Assembly: GCF_019649055.1 (NCBI RefSeq) | Contig: NW_026570270.1 | Location: 558,001 to 622,000 of the forward strand | Reading direction: 5' to 3' | From: Paramacrobiotus metropolitanus | Taxonomy: Eukaryota > Tardigrada > Eutardigrada > Parachela > Macrobiotidae | DNA: 64,000 nt | Shown here: in pieces, positions 41,061 to 51,241 of the stretch | Layout: every line of letters begins with the position of its first letter | Numbering within the stretch: position 1 is the stretch's first letter | Program-made: the position numbers and the translations under genes | Notes under the pieces: model-generated | The model's database searches: none | The model's input: only the letters and a program-made list of their open reading frames with translations | What the model was told of the DNA's origin: nothing

Positions 41061-41361
41061 AACATTAAAAAGTTAAAAGAAATCTACGAGTTAGAAATAA
41101 AACAAAATTAAAGCTGGTGCGGTCTAGCTAACCATACCTCGAACGACAGCTACTGGCTGCTACACCAAACGCATGGACAGACTTGCTTGAGTGCACTGCC
41201 AGAGCATAACATTGCTTGTTTTGCATTTTCTGAAAACTTTTTTTTCAAGAGTTACTTTGGGTTTTCCTCACTCAAAACACATATAAATATAGTTAAAAAA
41301 CATTTCTATGCGTGTTTCAATCAAAAACGGTCAAATCGGCTGCGCCCGGTAAAATACGATA

Positions 41362-41703
41362 TCATCGTGCGCTCATACAGTTTTGGCTGAACCCATGATT
41401 TCCCGCGTCGTAGCAGATGACTTCGCATTGTCTTTGCCGGCGACGGGTGGGGGGATCAGGTAGGTAGCAGTACGCCCCTAGTAGCGGGATGAGGGGATCA
41501 GACGGTGTAGTACGAAATCCGTCCGGTTCCAGTGTATCATCGAGCCAGTAATTGGTTGACAGCCGCTCCGGTGGATTGTCGTAACCGAATTCAGCGAGGA
41601 ACGCCGAAAAGGGTACCAGATGAAAGGAACCAATCATAGTCACACACGCTAAAACTGTTAGCTTTTTATGATGATGCTGCCCGTGCGACATGGGGTATTT
41701 CAT
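41362..41703 (-). CDS. Possible small secreted protein
   Basis: A single open frame from ATG 41703 to the stop at 41362 gives 113 residues. After a short His-rich start (HGQHHHKK) comes a hydrophobic segment (LTVLACVTMIGSF) that could be a signal peptide, then a Pro-rich region and four cysteines near the C-terminus (YCYLPD, QCEVICYD, NCMSAR). It is more GC-rich than its surroundings, which favours coding. An in-frame start lies further up at 41805, but the inner ATG puts the hydrophobic segment near the N-terminus. I do not recognise a family. Confidence 0.4.
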   Translation of the reverse strand: MKYPMSHGQHHHKKLTVLACVTMIGSFHLVPFSAFLAEFGYDNPPERLSTNYWLDDTLEPDGFRTTPSDPLIPLLGAYCYLPDPPTRRRQRQCEVICYDAGNHGFSQNCMSAR

Positions 41704-42037
41704 GGTCCATAGGCGGTTTACAGAAGCAGTACATGGGCCAGAACGGGAATGATGGTGATGACATTTTGGAAATATACAAAATACAGATACATAAACGATG
41801 CACATTTACATTTATGTAACTTGCTGATGGAATCGGCTGATGTGAATATTTTATGGATATTAAAGTGTAACATACCACGAGTAGTAAGTTTTCAATCAAA
41901 CTTTTAACTAGGTCACACTTCACCGCTGTTGGCTGGCACTAAAAGACAGAAGCAAAGCGGGAAACCAAATTCCAGCAACCGTTTGCCAAAATTCTTATTT
42001 GATGTTCCGCTTTGTTTCAAATCGTAAGGGAATGGTT

Positions 42038-42330
42038 ACACAGACATGATTTTGTAGGAAATGCTGATTTTGTAGGAAATGCTGATTTTGTAGGAAATGC
42101 TACAGCGCACTTCGCACTTCGGAGGTCAGCTGGTAAAAGATGTCGGCAAGCACAGGTGTACCAAAGGGAACAACGCTACAAATCCAGAAACCGGTTCGAC
42201 AGGCTCAGGGCGCTTCTGCTTATGCTAACTCTAAATTTTGCACGCAACCGGCTCATCTAGCATTGTCACATCTGTACGTACCACTACCCACTGTTCACTA
42301 TGTTGGCCTGCCTGCTACTAACTGAAAGTG
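42038..42330 (+). pseudogene. Dead copy of the last exon of Ly6 copy B
   Basis: The sequence matches the last exon of the Ly6 gene at 27116-27360, through GGTGTACC, AACAACGCTA, CAGAAACCGGTTCGACA and the CGCTTCTGCTTATGC region that encodes FCLC. In-frame stops directly after the FCLC-like codons remove the final cysteine, and the upstream frame is shifted. At its left end an 18-bp unit containing the splice acceptor (GATTTTGTAGGAAATGCT) is repeated three times in tandem (42048-42101). No other Ly6 exons are nearby. Confidence 0.75.
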
Positions 42331-43205
42331 ATTTGAAACAGTAGAACTCGCAAACGCAAATTGTGCTGATGCTGCCAAGTGTTGTACTGAGTTGTACGAA
42401 AAACGCGATTGCACATTTCAAATGGCCAAAATGCGATTACCAATATGGAAGGTAAACTAACTTAACTAAGTAACTATTTATGTCTAACGATTAATGGTTA
42501 ACCGCCTTTACGCATGGTGATGTCGTTCCATTATATGTCTGCGTGTCACAATTTTGTCTTTTTCTGAAATGAAAAGATTTAAAAAACATAACCATACGAG
42601 TGTTATTAATTCATTTATTTACATTATGTAAATCAGAGCATTAAATTTAAAGGGAAGAGACGCTTTTATTAATTGTCCCAACACCTACAATAGAGTACTG
42701 GATACCGGGTAGTGTTTTTTGGCAATCTAGGCGAAATATGTTGCCGGTTGGCAGAAATAAATAATATCAAAAGAAATCGAAAACGATAAGCTACGTTTAG
42801 CATTATTTTCGAGAATCGGTCGATTGTCCATAGCCAGTTAAACAACACTTCCGCTGTACGCATACTTGTGGCCGTATGTCATTTATCCCAGAAAAGCAAA
42901 TGCAAAATGCTAACCGCTGCGGAATAACTGCAGTTTTGTGCCTTGCATTTGCGTGTGTTGCACTTGACTAAGCTTCTTCGTTACCGTCCCAGTGCGCAGC
43001 TAACGTTGATTGTATGGCTTGGGTGTTTGCTAACGCTTCTCTTTTCACGAGTACTATAACCTTTTTGTTGTAGCATAGCTTGCCCATTAGCCCAATCCAG
43101 CCAATGAAAGCGACTTCCAGATCGGGACGTAAACGAGTACCAGCGCCTAACAGAATTGTACCGTAACTGGATTATACGAATTATCTTTCACCACGAGGCA
43201 ACAGC
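42331..43205. other. Intergenic, upstream of clathrin-RING copy 3
   Basis: AT-rich DNA with no supported exon. It should contain the 5' flank of copy 3. Confidence 0.35.
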
Positions 43206-43669
43206 ATGGCCGAGCCGATACTTAGCGCTACAATAATTACAGAGGTAAGTGATGAGTATTAATTCGCTGGGGCAAAATGCGCCCTCTTTCAGAATCCCGA
43301 CTCTTCGAGTCTAGAGTAAGTATTTGTATCCACCTTTCAGGTTGCGACATTAACCTCGGCAACATGGATGTGTGGGAAAAACGCCAATATAGTGTCTACC
43401 AAGGACAAGCTCCTTCTAACTATATTCAGTCATGATGACACATGGACAAATCCGTCCTTAACTATCATTGACCTCACCGATTCAAAGCAGCCTCGTGTAA
43501 AAGAGACGACTGTCTTCCAAGGACATGTTATGGATATACAGAATATTAAACTGTTTGCTTTGAGTCCTGATGAGCGCTTTGGACTTGTGCAAGGTAAGCA
43601 TTATTATCGTGCCCAGTAAGCAAAAATTTATGTATTCTTCTTTCTCTCTGGGATGCCGTTCTGCTTTTT

Positions 43670-43800
43670 TTGTATTTCTAAAGCATCAGTTTCTAAAGTT
43701 CTAAAGTATTTCTAAAGTTTCTTTTTTTGTATTTCTAAAGTAAAGTAAAGTATCAGTTTTGTATTTCTAAAGTTTTTTGTATTTCTAAAGTATCAGTTTC
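43670..43800. repeat. Degenerate TATTTCTAAAG repeat
   Basis: The motif TTTCTAAAG, often as TTTTGTATTTCTAAAGTATCAG, recurs about eight times in 130 bp in intron 2 of copy 3. It looks like local slippage or duplication. Confidence 0.7.
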
Positions 43801-44311
43801 CGTGAATGAGAGAATAAACGGCAGCAGACCTTATAATTATTATCATTTCAAATTTCCGACTATCAGTTGCATTGTTTTCTCACAGTTCTTTTATAACGTG
43901 CGCTTTAATAATCGACCGAAGCGAAGCGAAGGTCCTCTATGTTCAGGATAACAGGAATTTTTGTCGGTCATGTCGGTCACGCAATAATCTGTCCGTCGGT
44001 CACGCTGCTCACGCATTATGTAATAGCAGAAACCCTATCCCGGTTCTACGGCAAGCAATTTTTTGACGTGCTTTAGACATCGTCTGAGCACAACACGCCG
44101 TCTTTAGAACGGCATGTTTCAGTATACTTATGGAGCCCCTTTATATGTACATTTTCACGTCTAAAATACTTCGTCCACGGAACTATATTATGGCTTTTGA
44201 AACTCAAAAACACCCATCCAAAGACATCTTTTGGATGAAGAACACATGGGCGCTTTTTCTCCAATAGAACCGGGTATATTATTATTCCAGAGCATAGTGT
44301 GAGGTTATATA

Positions 44312-44510
44312 GGGGGCAAAACCGTCTTAGTGGAGCCGGTTTACGGCGCTGCTGCCGTCACCAGGCTGGAATGTGACGTTACGGCAACACATAATAATTA
44401 CGGCTAAATCGGGCGCGGTACATAACACCATGTTTAGCCACAACGTAAGTATCTCCAGCCGGGTGACGGCAGCAGTGCAGGAGACGGTTCGGGTAGACTG
44501 GTTTTGCCCC
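44312..44510. mobile_element. MITE-like element with GGGGCAAAACC ends
   Basis: It is bounded by imperfect inverted repeats of about 57 bp, beginning GGGGCAAAACC on the left (44313) and ending GGTTTTGCCCC on the right (44510), each with an inner GCTGCTGCCGTCAC or its complement. It is about 200 bp with no ORF and lies in the enlarged intron 2 of clathrin-RING copy 3. Confidence 0.75.
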
Positions 44511-47500
44511 GATATTATGGGAATGCCTGTGTGTTTTCACTGCTGTGTATTTAATAAAACAAATCGGCATTGTAAAAATTTCAAATTTGTTGAATTTTGT
44601 CAACGTGCAAAACCGGTTTCTTTAACATTGCAGACGGTCCGATTCCAGTGCTTCGTGTTTTTCCTTTATGAAAATCGTAGTAAGTTATTGATTTTGCTTA
44701 TTGGTTGTTTTCCTTTAGTGATTTTATTTAGTGCCTTTTATGCGAAATGAATCAATGAGTAAATTCTTTATTTAATAATTTTTTGGAGCAGCAACGTTTT
44801 TATTAGGGCCCGCAGTGGGGTACTAATGTACCCCAACGAGCATAATTTTTGTTTGGCTTGGCCAGTTGCTGTTGACCTACACATAGCTATAGTTTTGCAA
44901 ATCTTTCCGTGTAATCACATGTTGCCGAAGTTAGCATCCAGGTTTTGAATAAGTTTGTTGAGCGACGAAATCTGATGAAAACGTGGGTCAGCAATACTGA
45001 ATGAATGTCGGGTGGAAAGTGGGAAGGAGAGAATTTTGGTACCAAAAAAGTGTTTGGGAATACTGTAAGTTAAACAAAGTGTTTTGTGTACAAAATTTGG
45101 TACCAGGGACCGACATACTTCCCTCAAATGGGTCAATATGTATTTTTAAGGGCGGAATAAGATTTATGGTTGTAAAAAGTACTCGTTGTACTCCTTAGTT
45201 AAGTAATTCGTATGCATTTCTGTATACTCCTTATGAAGAAATACAGTAATTATTGTTTTTAAACTAACACAACTTGATAATTTTTCTCTGCTTGTGCTAG
45301 CTCTACACGTGGACGTGCTTTATCTGTGGAATTTTTGTCAATCTTCTTCCCTAAAATGCTCTACTGTAAACTTTCGTTCTGAGGTTGTTGGCAAATCATT
45401 CAAACTGCATAATATAGGCAGCAGATTTTAATGTTGACTAGAAATATGTGAATTCAAAATTGGACGAAAATTCGTAATACAGGAAAAGATTTTGTTCAGA
45501 ATGGACCATCTTACGGAAATTTCTGGCTTCGCTTCGGTCTTTTAGTGCTAGCCTGCAGCGGTGCACTTCCCTAGTTACCAGTGTTTGAATGCTTCAGACG
45601 GGGCAAATGTAGCATGGTTAGTTGGAAGGGATGAAAAGCATGGAGAAAAAATCAAACTGAATGAAGGCCGTCCAGCTTGTTTTGCTCAGTGGATAACTCC
45701 CAGCTTTTACGGGATTGCGCTGATATCCGACAGCGAAACCATCCATGTAAACGCGCTAAACGAAGTTTATTTCCAAAATGAAAGGATAAGCGAAGTGTCC
45801 AAAGGTCTGCCAGTTACTGACTGGCAGAAATCTTCTGGTGGCGCCTGGTGCTTTATTGCACTGTTTCAAACTGATGTGAGTATCAGTAACACATATTTTT
45901 AGCAGCAAATAACAAATTTATGCTTGCTTCTGCACAGTCATACGATATATGTACATTGTTCACTGACACTTTGGCATTATGTTTTTATGCTGAAAATGGG
46001 AAAAGAAACTGAGGTCAAGGCAGTATTCATAGATACAGTGCTCACTGTGTTAGAGAAGTGCAGGCAGTTTAGAGGTTCGGGCTTCAGATACGTAGTTCCA
46101 GCTTCCAGGTTGCGCGGTTCAAGCAGGTGTAGTAGAAGCGGAAACAACAATCCGAAAATTGAGATCATTTCAGTCCGTTTGTGACAAATTTCAGCCCAGA
46201 GTTTTCAAAACCCTAACAAATTAAGATACTTATTGCTCCTCATAGATTAACCGGCCGAAAGGATTTTTGGAAATTTATTGCCCCATAATCAAAAAAACGA
46301 GAACGATGTTTATTGATGGTTTTGCTGGTACATTCGTGTCTTCCGATTGTGACCTTTATCACGTAACGTTCATGGAGGGAACACAAGAGATCCTGGTTGC
46401 CGATGTAGACTGGCAGGAAGACTGCCTGATTTTCAAACGCATCACTCTAGAGCACCCAGACATATACGGGAAGGGAATGTGTGTTTACTGCTAAAATCAC
46501 GGATGCACAAATCTGTCGGATCCCGAAGCTAACCGATGCGCAGCAGCCATACTGCACCTTTACAACGGAAAAGGATGTGCCCATTGCCGTTAGGGTAAGG
46601 TCATGAGCGTATTTTGGACGAATCTGATGAGCCAAAGGAAGAGTTCTTAAATATTATTGAAAGCTCCGAATGTTCACACATATGCTTCTCAAATTTTTAA
46701 ATTTCTTTGGACGGTAAATGATTTGAGCTACATATACAGTAACAAGGTAACGAACTTCTTTACGAATATTTGGGTTTTACTTACAAACTGGAGATTTAAT
46801 CATTATTCTGTAAGAATTATGATCTGTTTCTTAAACTTTCGCGGCATCAGTTCTTCAGCGCAATCAAAGCTATTTATTGTCGAACAGAATCGTTGTCTAG
46901 AGAAACGAACAATCCTGTGTCCCCATTTTTTTGTCCGCTTAGGTGAAAGACGATGCAAAAACTGACCGTATTGCAGTGGTTGTGACCAAAACCGGGTATC
47001 TTCATGTGTTCGACTACCGTAGCATGTGCCATTTGGAGTCGAAGCGAATTCTAACCGGTGTCACTACCGTTTCCGTTGTGGGACCTTTACAAAAAGGGAT
47101 GACACTGGTTATTGTGGATAGTGAAGGAAAAGTAAACATTCGGATGCGTCGTTGTGTAGCATTTTTATTCGCTAAAAAAACCGCTCGTACGACCACTCCG
47201 TTTCGATATAGGTGTGGGAAGCTGGAGTCTCCCTGGAAAACGTCGTACCGGTGTTAATCGCAAGAAATTTACCCGGCGAAGCAGCTACATACGCATTGCT
47301 GATTCAGCGTCCGTTGAAGAACGATGTTTTCATGTCCGTATTCTTGGGCCTTTTGCGTCATGATACCCCCGATTTTGGCGTAGTTCTTCCCTTATGTTTA
47401 CTGAATACCGGCCATTTGACAATGGTGCAGGGCCAGAATGTACTCACAAAGTGCTTTAAAGGCTCACTGGGACTGCGGCAGTTTGAAGCGCCTCTAACAC

Positions 47501-48148
47501 AACTTGTTCTCCTACTGCATGTGCGAGTCAGTTTGGAATGGGTGATTACTCTATATGGTCCGGCGGGTACCCATGATAAAAGTAAGACGAGTGGTCTAAG
47601 TACTAGAGCAGGGATAACGAGAGAATCCACTCTTTTTTTGGGTAAAACCGAGTTACCCCCGTAACATGAGTTTATCACTGCTTACCACAAATTTGTAAAA
47701 ATAATAAAATGATAAAACGAGAATCCAAGCCACAAAAGTTGGACTATTAAATGGATAAATTATAATACGGTAGCAGCGTACGTACGTTATCACGCAGCCA
47801 ACGCCAAAGGGTAACTCGATTTTAATCAAAACAGGGTGAGTGCAGCCGTTATCCCCGCCTTTGTACGTAATAAAACGGTGTAACCGTGTGCATTTACGAA
47901 CATGCTTTGACTCTTATCAGGGTTTTCATAATTAAATAATTTAATTTTTCATCCAGGAAAGCTTACAAAACTCCCTATGTACTGTACCTGTACAGATATG
48001 TCAGCTCTAAATATAGCTAGACATATCTGTACAAACTGCTGGAAAACCAAAAACAGCCCATCCAGGTTTACTATATGAGATCTACGAATTTGAAATATCT
48101 GCACACAGAAGCAACGTAACTTTCCTAACCTTCAAATGGCTCACCGAC

Positions 48149-48300
48149 ATTTCGTCGACTAACACTTCGTCGACCGACAAAATGTCGACACACTACGTCG
48201 ACCAGGGGCGGAGACTAAAAAAAACTGAAATGGTTTAGCTAAACAATAGTTCGACGGTCGATATCTTGTCGATTCGACGAAGTGACGATCGACGAATTTT
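48149..48300. mobile_element. Short palindromic element rich in CGTCGA
   Basis: About 150 bp with imperfect inverted arms of roughly 50 bp. The left arm has TTCGTCGACTAACACTTCGT and TCGACCGACAAAATGTCGAC; the right arm has the complement of TTCGTCGATCGTCACTTCGT followed by TCGAC-type sequence. It lies in intron 6 of copy 3, which is about 780 bp versus about 195 bp in copy 2. Confidence 0.65.
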
Positions 48301-51241
48301 GAAATTTTCGCCGAAGAAATGGCGGGACATCCTTCAAATTGTTCGTGTTTTGACACTCTGTTTAGGACTATTATTATTGCTAAACGCAATTCCACTCCAT
48401 GCGATGCCCGTACGCGTCCTCCGCAGATTTATCGCAGTACGTGTAATAAAGCAACTGCTTGTCCATAGAGAACCACTAGCCTTTTTGTAGAATTGTATTC
48501 ATTAGCTCGCGGTGCAAAATGGAGATGTGGAGAGCCTGATGCGACATGAAGAAACTGTTGGTATTCCACATGTGGAAAATGTTGTGGGCTTTCTGGTGCA
48601 AGGAAACTTCCCACCACTCTCGATTAATCCTCTTCTTGAAAAGCTCTGTATGAGAGGAAAATGTCTACAATACACCGGTTATTTTCCTTCCGCACTGTTA
48701 ATGGTCTTCCTGTGCAACTGCGCTTTCTGCTTCAACAACTAGAATTTACGGTACGACTACAGTTTTCGTTAAAACTTTCTCTGAATCTGCCTTTGAACTT
48801 GCTTAATTTCACACTTGCAACAATAATTCAGGAACAAAAAGCGCAAATTCTTTCAACAATGACAAACGTACTGATACCTTTGATTGTCCGAAACCCCTAC
48901 AAGTTGAAAATGGTACGACAGCTAGATCGTGACCTGAGTGTAGCGCTTCTGGGAAGCATTCACGGTGACGTTATGGCGGAGCTTGATCGACAAGGAAACC
49001 GGTACATTTCGAAGTTTCCTTTACCAGAATTTTAACCTTATGAAGAACTGTGCATATTTATTACAGAATGGCAACAGCACACTTCATGGAATATCTGGCC
49101 GGAAAAGGCATCACTGATTCATGCATCTATACTTGGTTGATTAGTTATTATGCATCAGAAAATCGTTTACGTGAGCTAACGATTTTCCTGAGGTTTGTGT
49201 AAACGTTTAACCGGCATCTTTGGTATTACGTATGTCAAACACATGCTCTATAAACTATCAGCATACACGTGAATCTTCAAATATTCTAGTTGGATAAATT
49301 TGAGATTTCTTCGACAGAAATAACCATTTGTACTCCGCTGCGACAATTGGCAAATGGTGTGAAGAGTGCAGCGATCCCAGAATCACGCCAGTAGCTCTGA
49401 TTACATATGAAGAACGGAAGCTTGACGGGGACTATATCCGGGTACATTCGTTTTGGAGCATTTGAGTATGATTTCGTTTTAGAAACGTGAGATCTACTGT
49501 TGTCCTTTCAGGTATCGAATAAGTTTGGCTACTTCCTGGAGCAAGCGCGTTACCTGCTAAAGCGCCGCAGCAAAAACCTTTGGCAAAGGGTGCTGGATCG
49601 CAGCAATCCTAAGCGCGACAGCCTTGTGCGAGCCCTGTTGCATCTACAAGTCCAAGATACACCTGTCAGCAATTTTGCACACATTACGATGCTCCTCACC
49701 GTGATGGGGAACACGGATCTTATTTCACAAACGCAAGCGATTATCCACAATCTGCTAAAGAGAAGTCTCAGATGCAATAATGACCAGATTAAGTACAGTA
49801 AACTGTCGGCCCATATCCGCACAATAACACTAAGAAACTAAAAGCAGTTCCAATTAAGATGTACAACGTTACGTATCGATGTTATGTATGTAGATCTCTA
49901 CAGCGCTTTTCTGTCCAGTGTCTGGTCAACAGCCAACTGCTAGAGAACGAGATCGATCAGACTTACGGCGATCAGCTGAGCACATACGATCCCACAATAA
50001 CCGGAGCAGTTTTTGTTGAAGGAAAAATGTTGGAATTGGCAAAGAAAATGTTTGTCCAAGGAAAGTACTGGAGGGACGCCGTACATGTGCAGGTTAGTGA
50101 GCGCAAACTATCTGTTAAACAGTGCCACCTCGCAGGGTATTTTTGGTATTTATACTAATATTAATACGTATTTAGAACTATTCGTACATTTGTGCTTACG
50201 TACGTATCTGTTCGTAATGCTTTTGCCATCTGTTATTTTAAGTAGCGTGCATCAGCGCCAGAATACTTATGCATGTGTGTTGGCTTTTGCTAAATAAGAA
50301 GAAAAACTTTTGCGCATTAGGTACAGCTGTCGCAAGGGAGCCAAGACTTCCTTGCTGTGAAAGAATTAGCAATCATGAGCGGAGATCCCGGCTTACTGGC
50401 TGAAGTTGGCAAGATCTGCTTGGACAACGGTCAACTGAATTATGCCATACAGTGCTTCTTAGATTCGAAATGCTTCACCTATCAAGAAGAAATATGCTTA
50501 TTAGCACAAAAGGACGATGCAAATTGTAAGTGATTTCATTGGAAATTCCTTTTTGAATAGAGTAAACTGTCTATTTGCTGCAGGTGAATGGAATTTACTG
50601 ATCCGTTTTTTGGAAGGCGCGCAACCTATAAAAAAGAGCGGCTGTATTATGGTTACGCTGGCGTTGGCGTATGGAAGGGCACATCGTCTGGCGGACTTGG
50701 ACAAACTCTGTAAGTTTCACTTTTACATGGACGTGTAATGTACATTTAAAAGCGACACGTAACGAGTTTGTTCAAGTTTTTTGTTTGTTTGTATGTGTAC
50801 ATAACGACTTTGTATTGATGATGTATCAACAATTTCGTCTATAAATAGTGACTGGAGGGACCGGATCAGCGGCTTCTCCTGATGCTGATGCTAACCTTTG
50901 TCGAATATGCGTTGATAGCCCGAAACAGAATGGTATTTGTGCCATGCGGTCACCTAGCCACCTGTGAAGAATGTTCCAGGAATGTCGATTTGTGTCCAAT
51001 TTGTCGCAGCCCAGTGCAGCAAAAGATCAAAACATACGACGCGTGAATTGACATAATTAAGTATGTGTGATTTTTGAGTTTACAATCTTTACATTCGTCT
51101 GTAAAATCGAAGCCATTAGATCTGTAACGGTCTGTGACCTGCAAGTTTCGTAGCTTTATAAAATTATAAACTTGGCGAAATTAAGTCGTATCTGGAACCA
51201 AAATAGTGAAGCTGTTAAGAAAATAATGTTCTGCGTTCATT

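Larger units (their letters stand above)
43206..51046 (+). pseudogene. Clathrin heavy chain-like RING protein, copy 3 (several frameshifts)
   Basis: All sixteen exons of copy 2 have counterparts: 43206-43244, 43341-43593, 45598-45875, 46246-46594, 46943-47131, 47212-47581, 48366-48436, 48506-48750, 48832-49001, 49067-49192, 49318-49441, 49512-49792, 49894-50092, 50321-50525, 50584-50709 and 50849-51046. Most keep frame and phase, but exon 4 (349 bp, stop at 46492-46494) and exon 8 (245 bp) each contain an indel. In exon 16 a one-base insertion just after CRICVDSPK shifts the RING into a stop at 50965-50967, while the rest of the RING (CGH, CEEC, CPIC) continues in another frame to 51046. As assembled it cannot make a RING protein. 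Real decay or base-level assembly error are both possible. Confidence 0.65.

Noticed and set aside
40269-41076. Open frames giving RNL, KKP or GFL repeat proteins
   Set aside because: They are an arithmetic result of a 9-bp tandem repeat, open in several frames on both strands, with no other coding support.
28379-51046. Assigning the clathrin-RING genes to Vps11, Vps18 or Vps41
   Set aside because: Domain order is similar, but segment after segment (propeller end, GKWCE, NPKRASL, STYDP, EWNLLIRFLE) lines up with clathrin heavy chain, and the RING is an IAP/MIB-like C3HC4, not RING-H2. Kept as the alternative to test.
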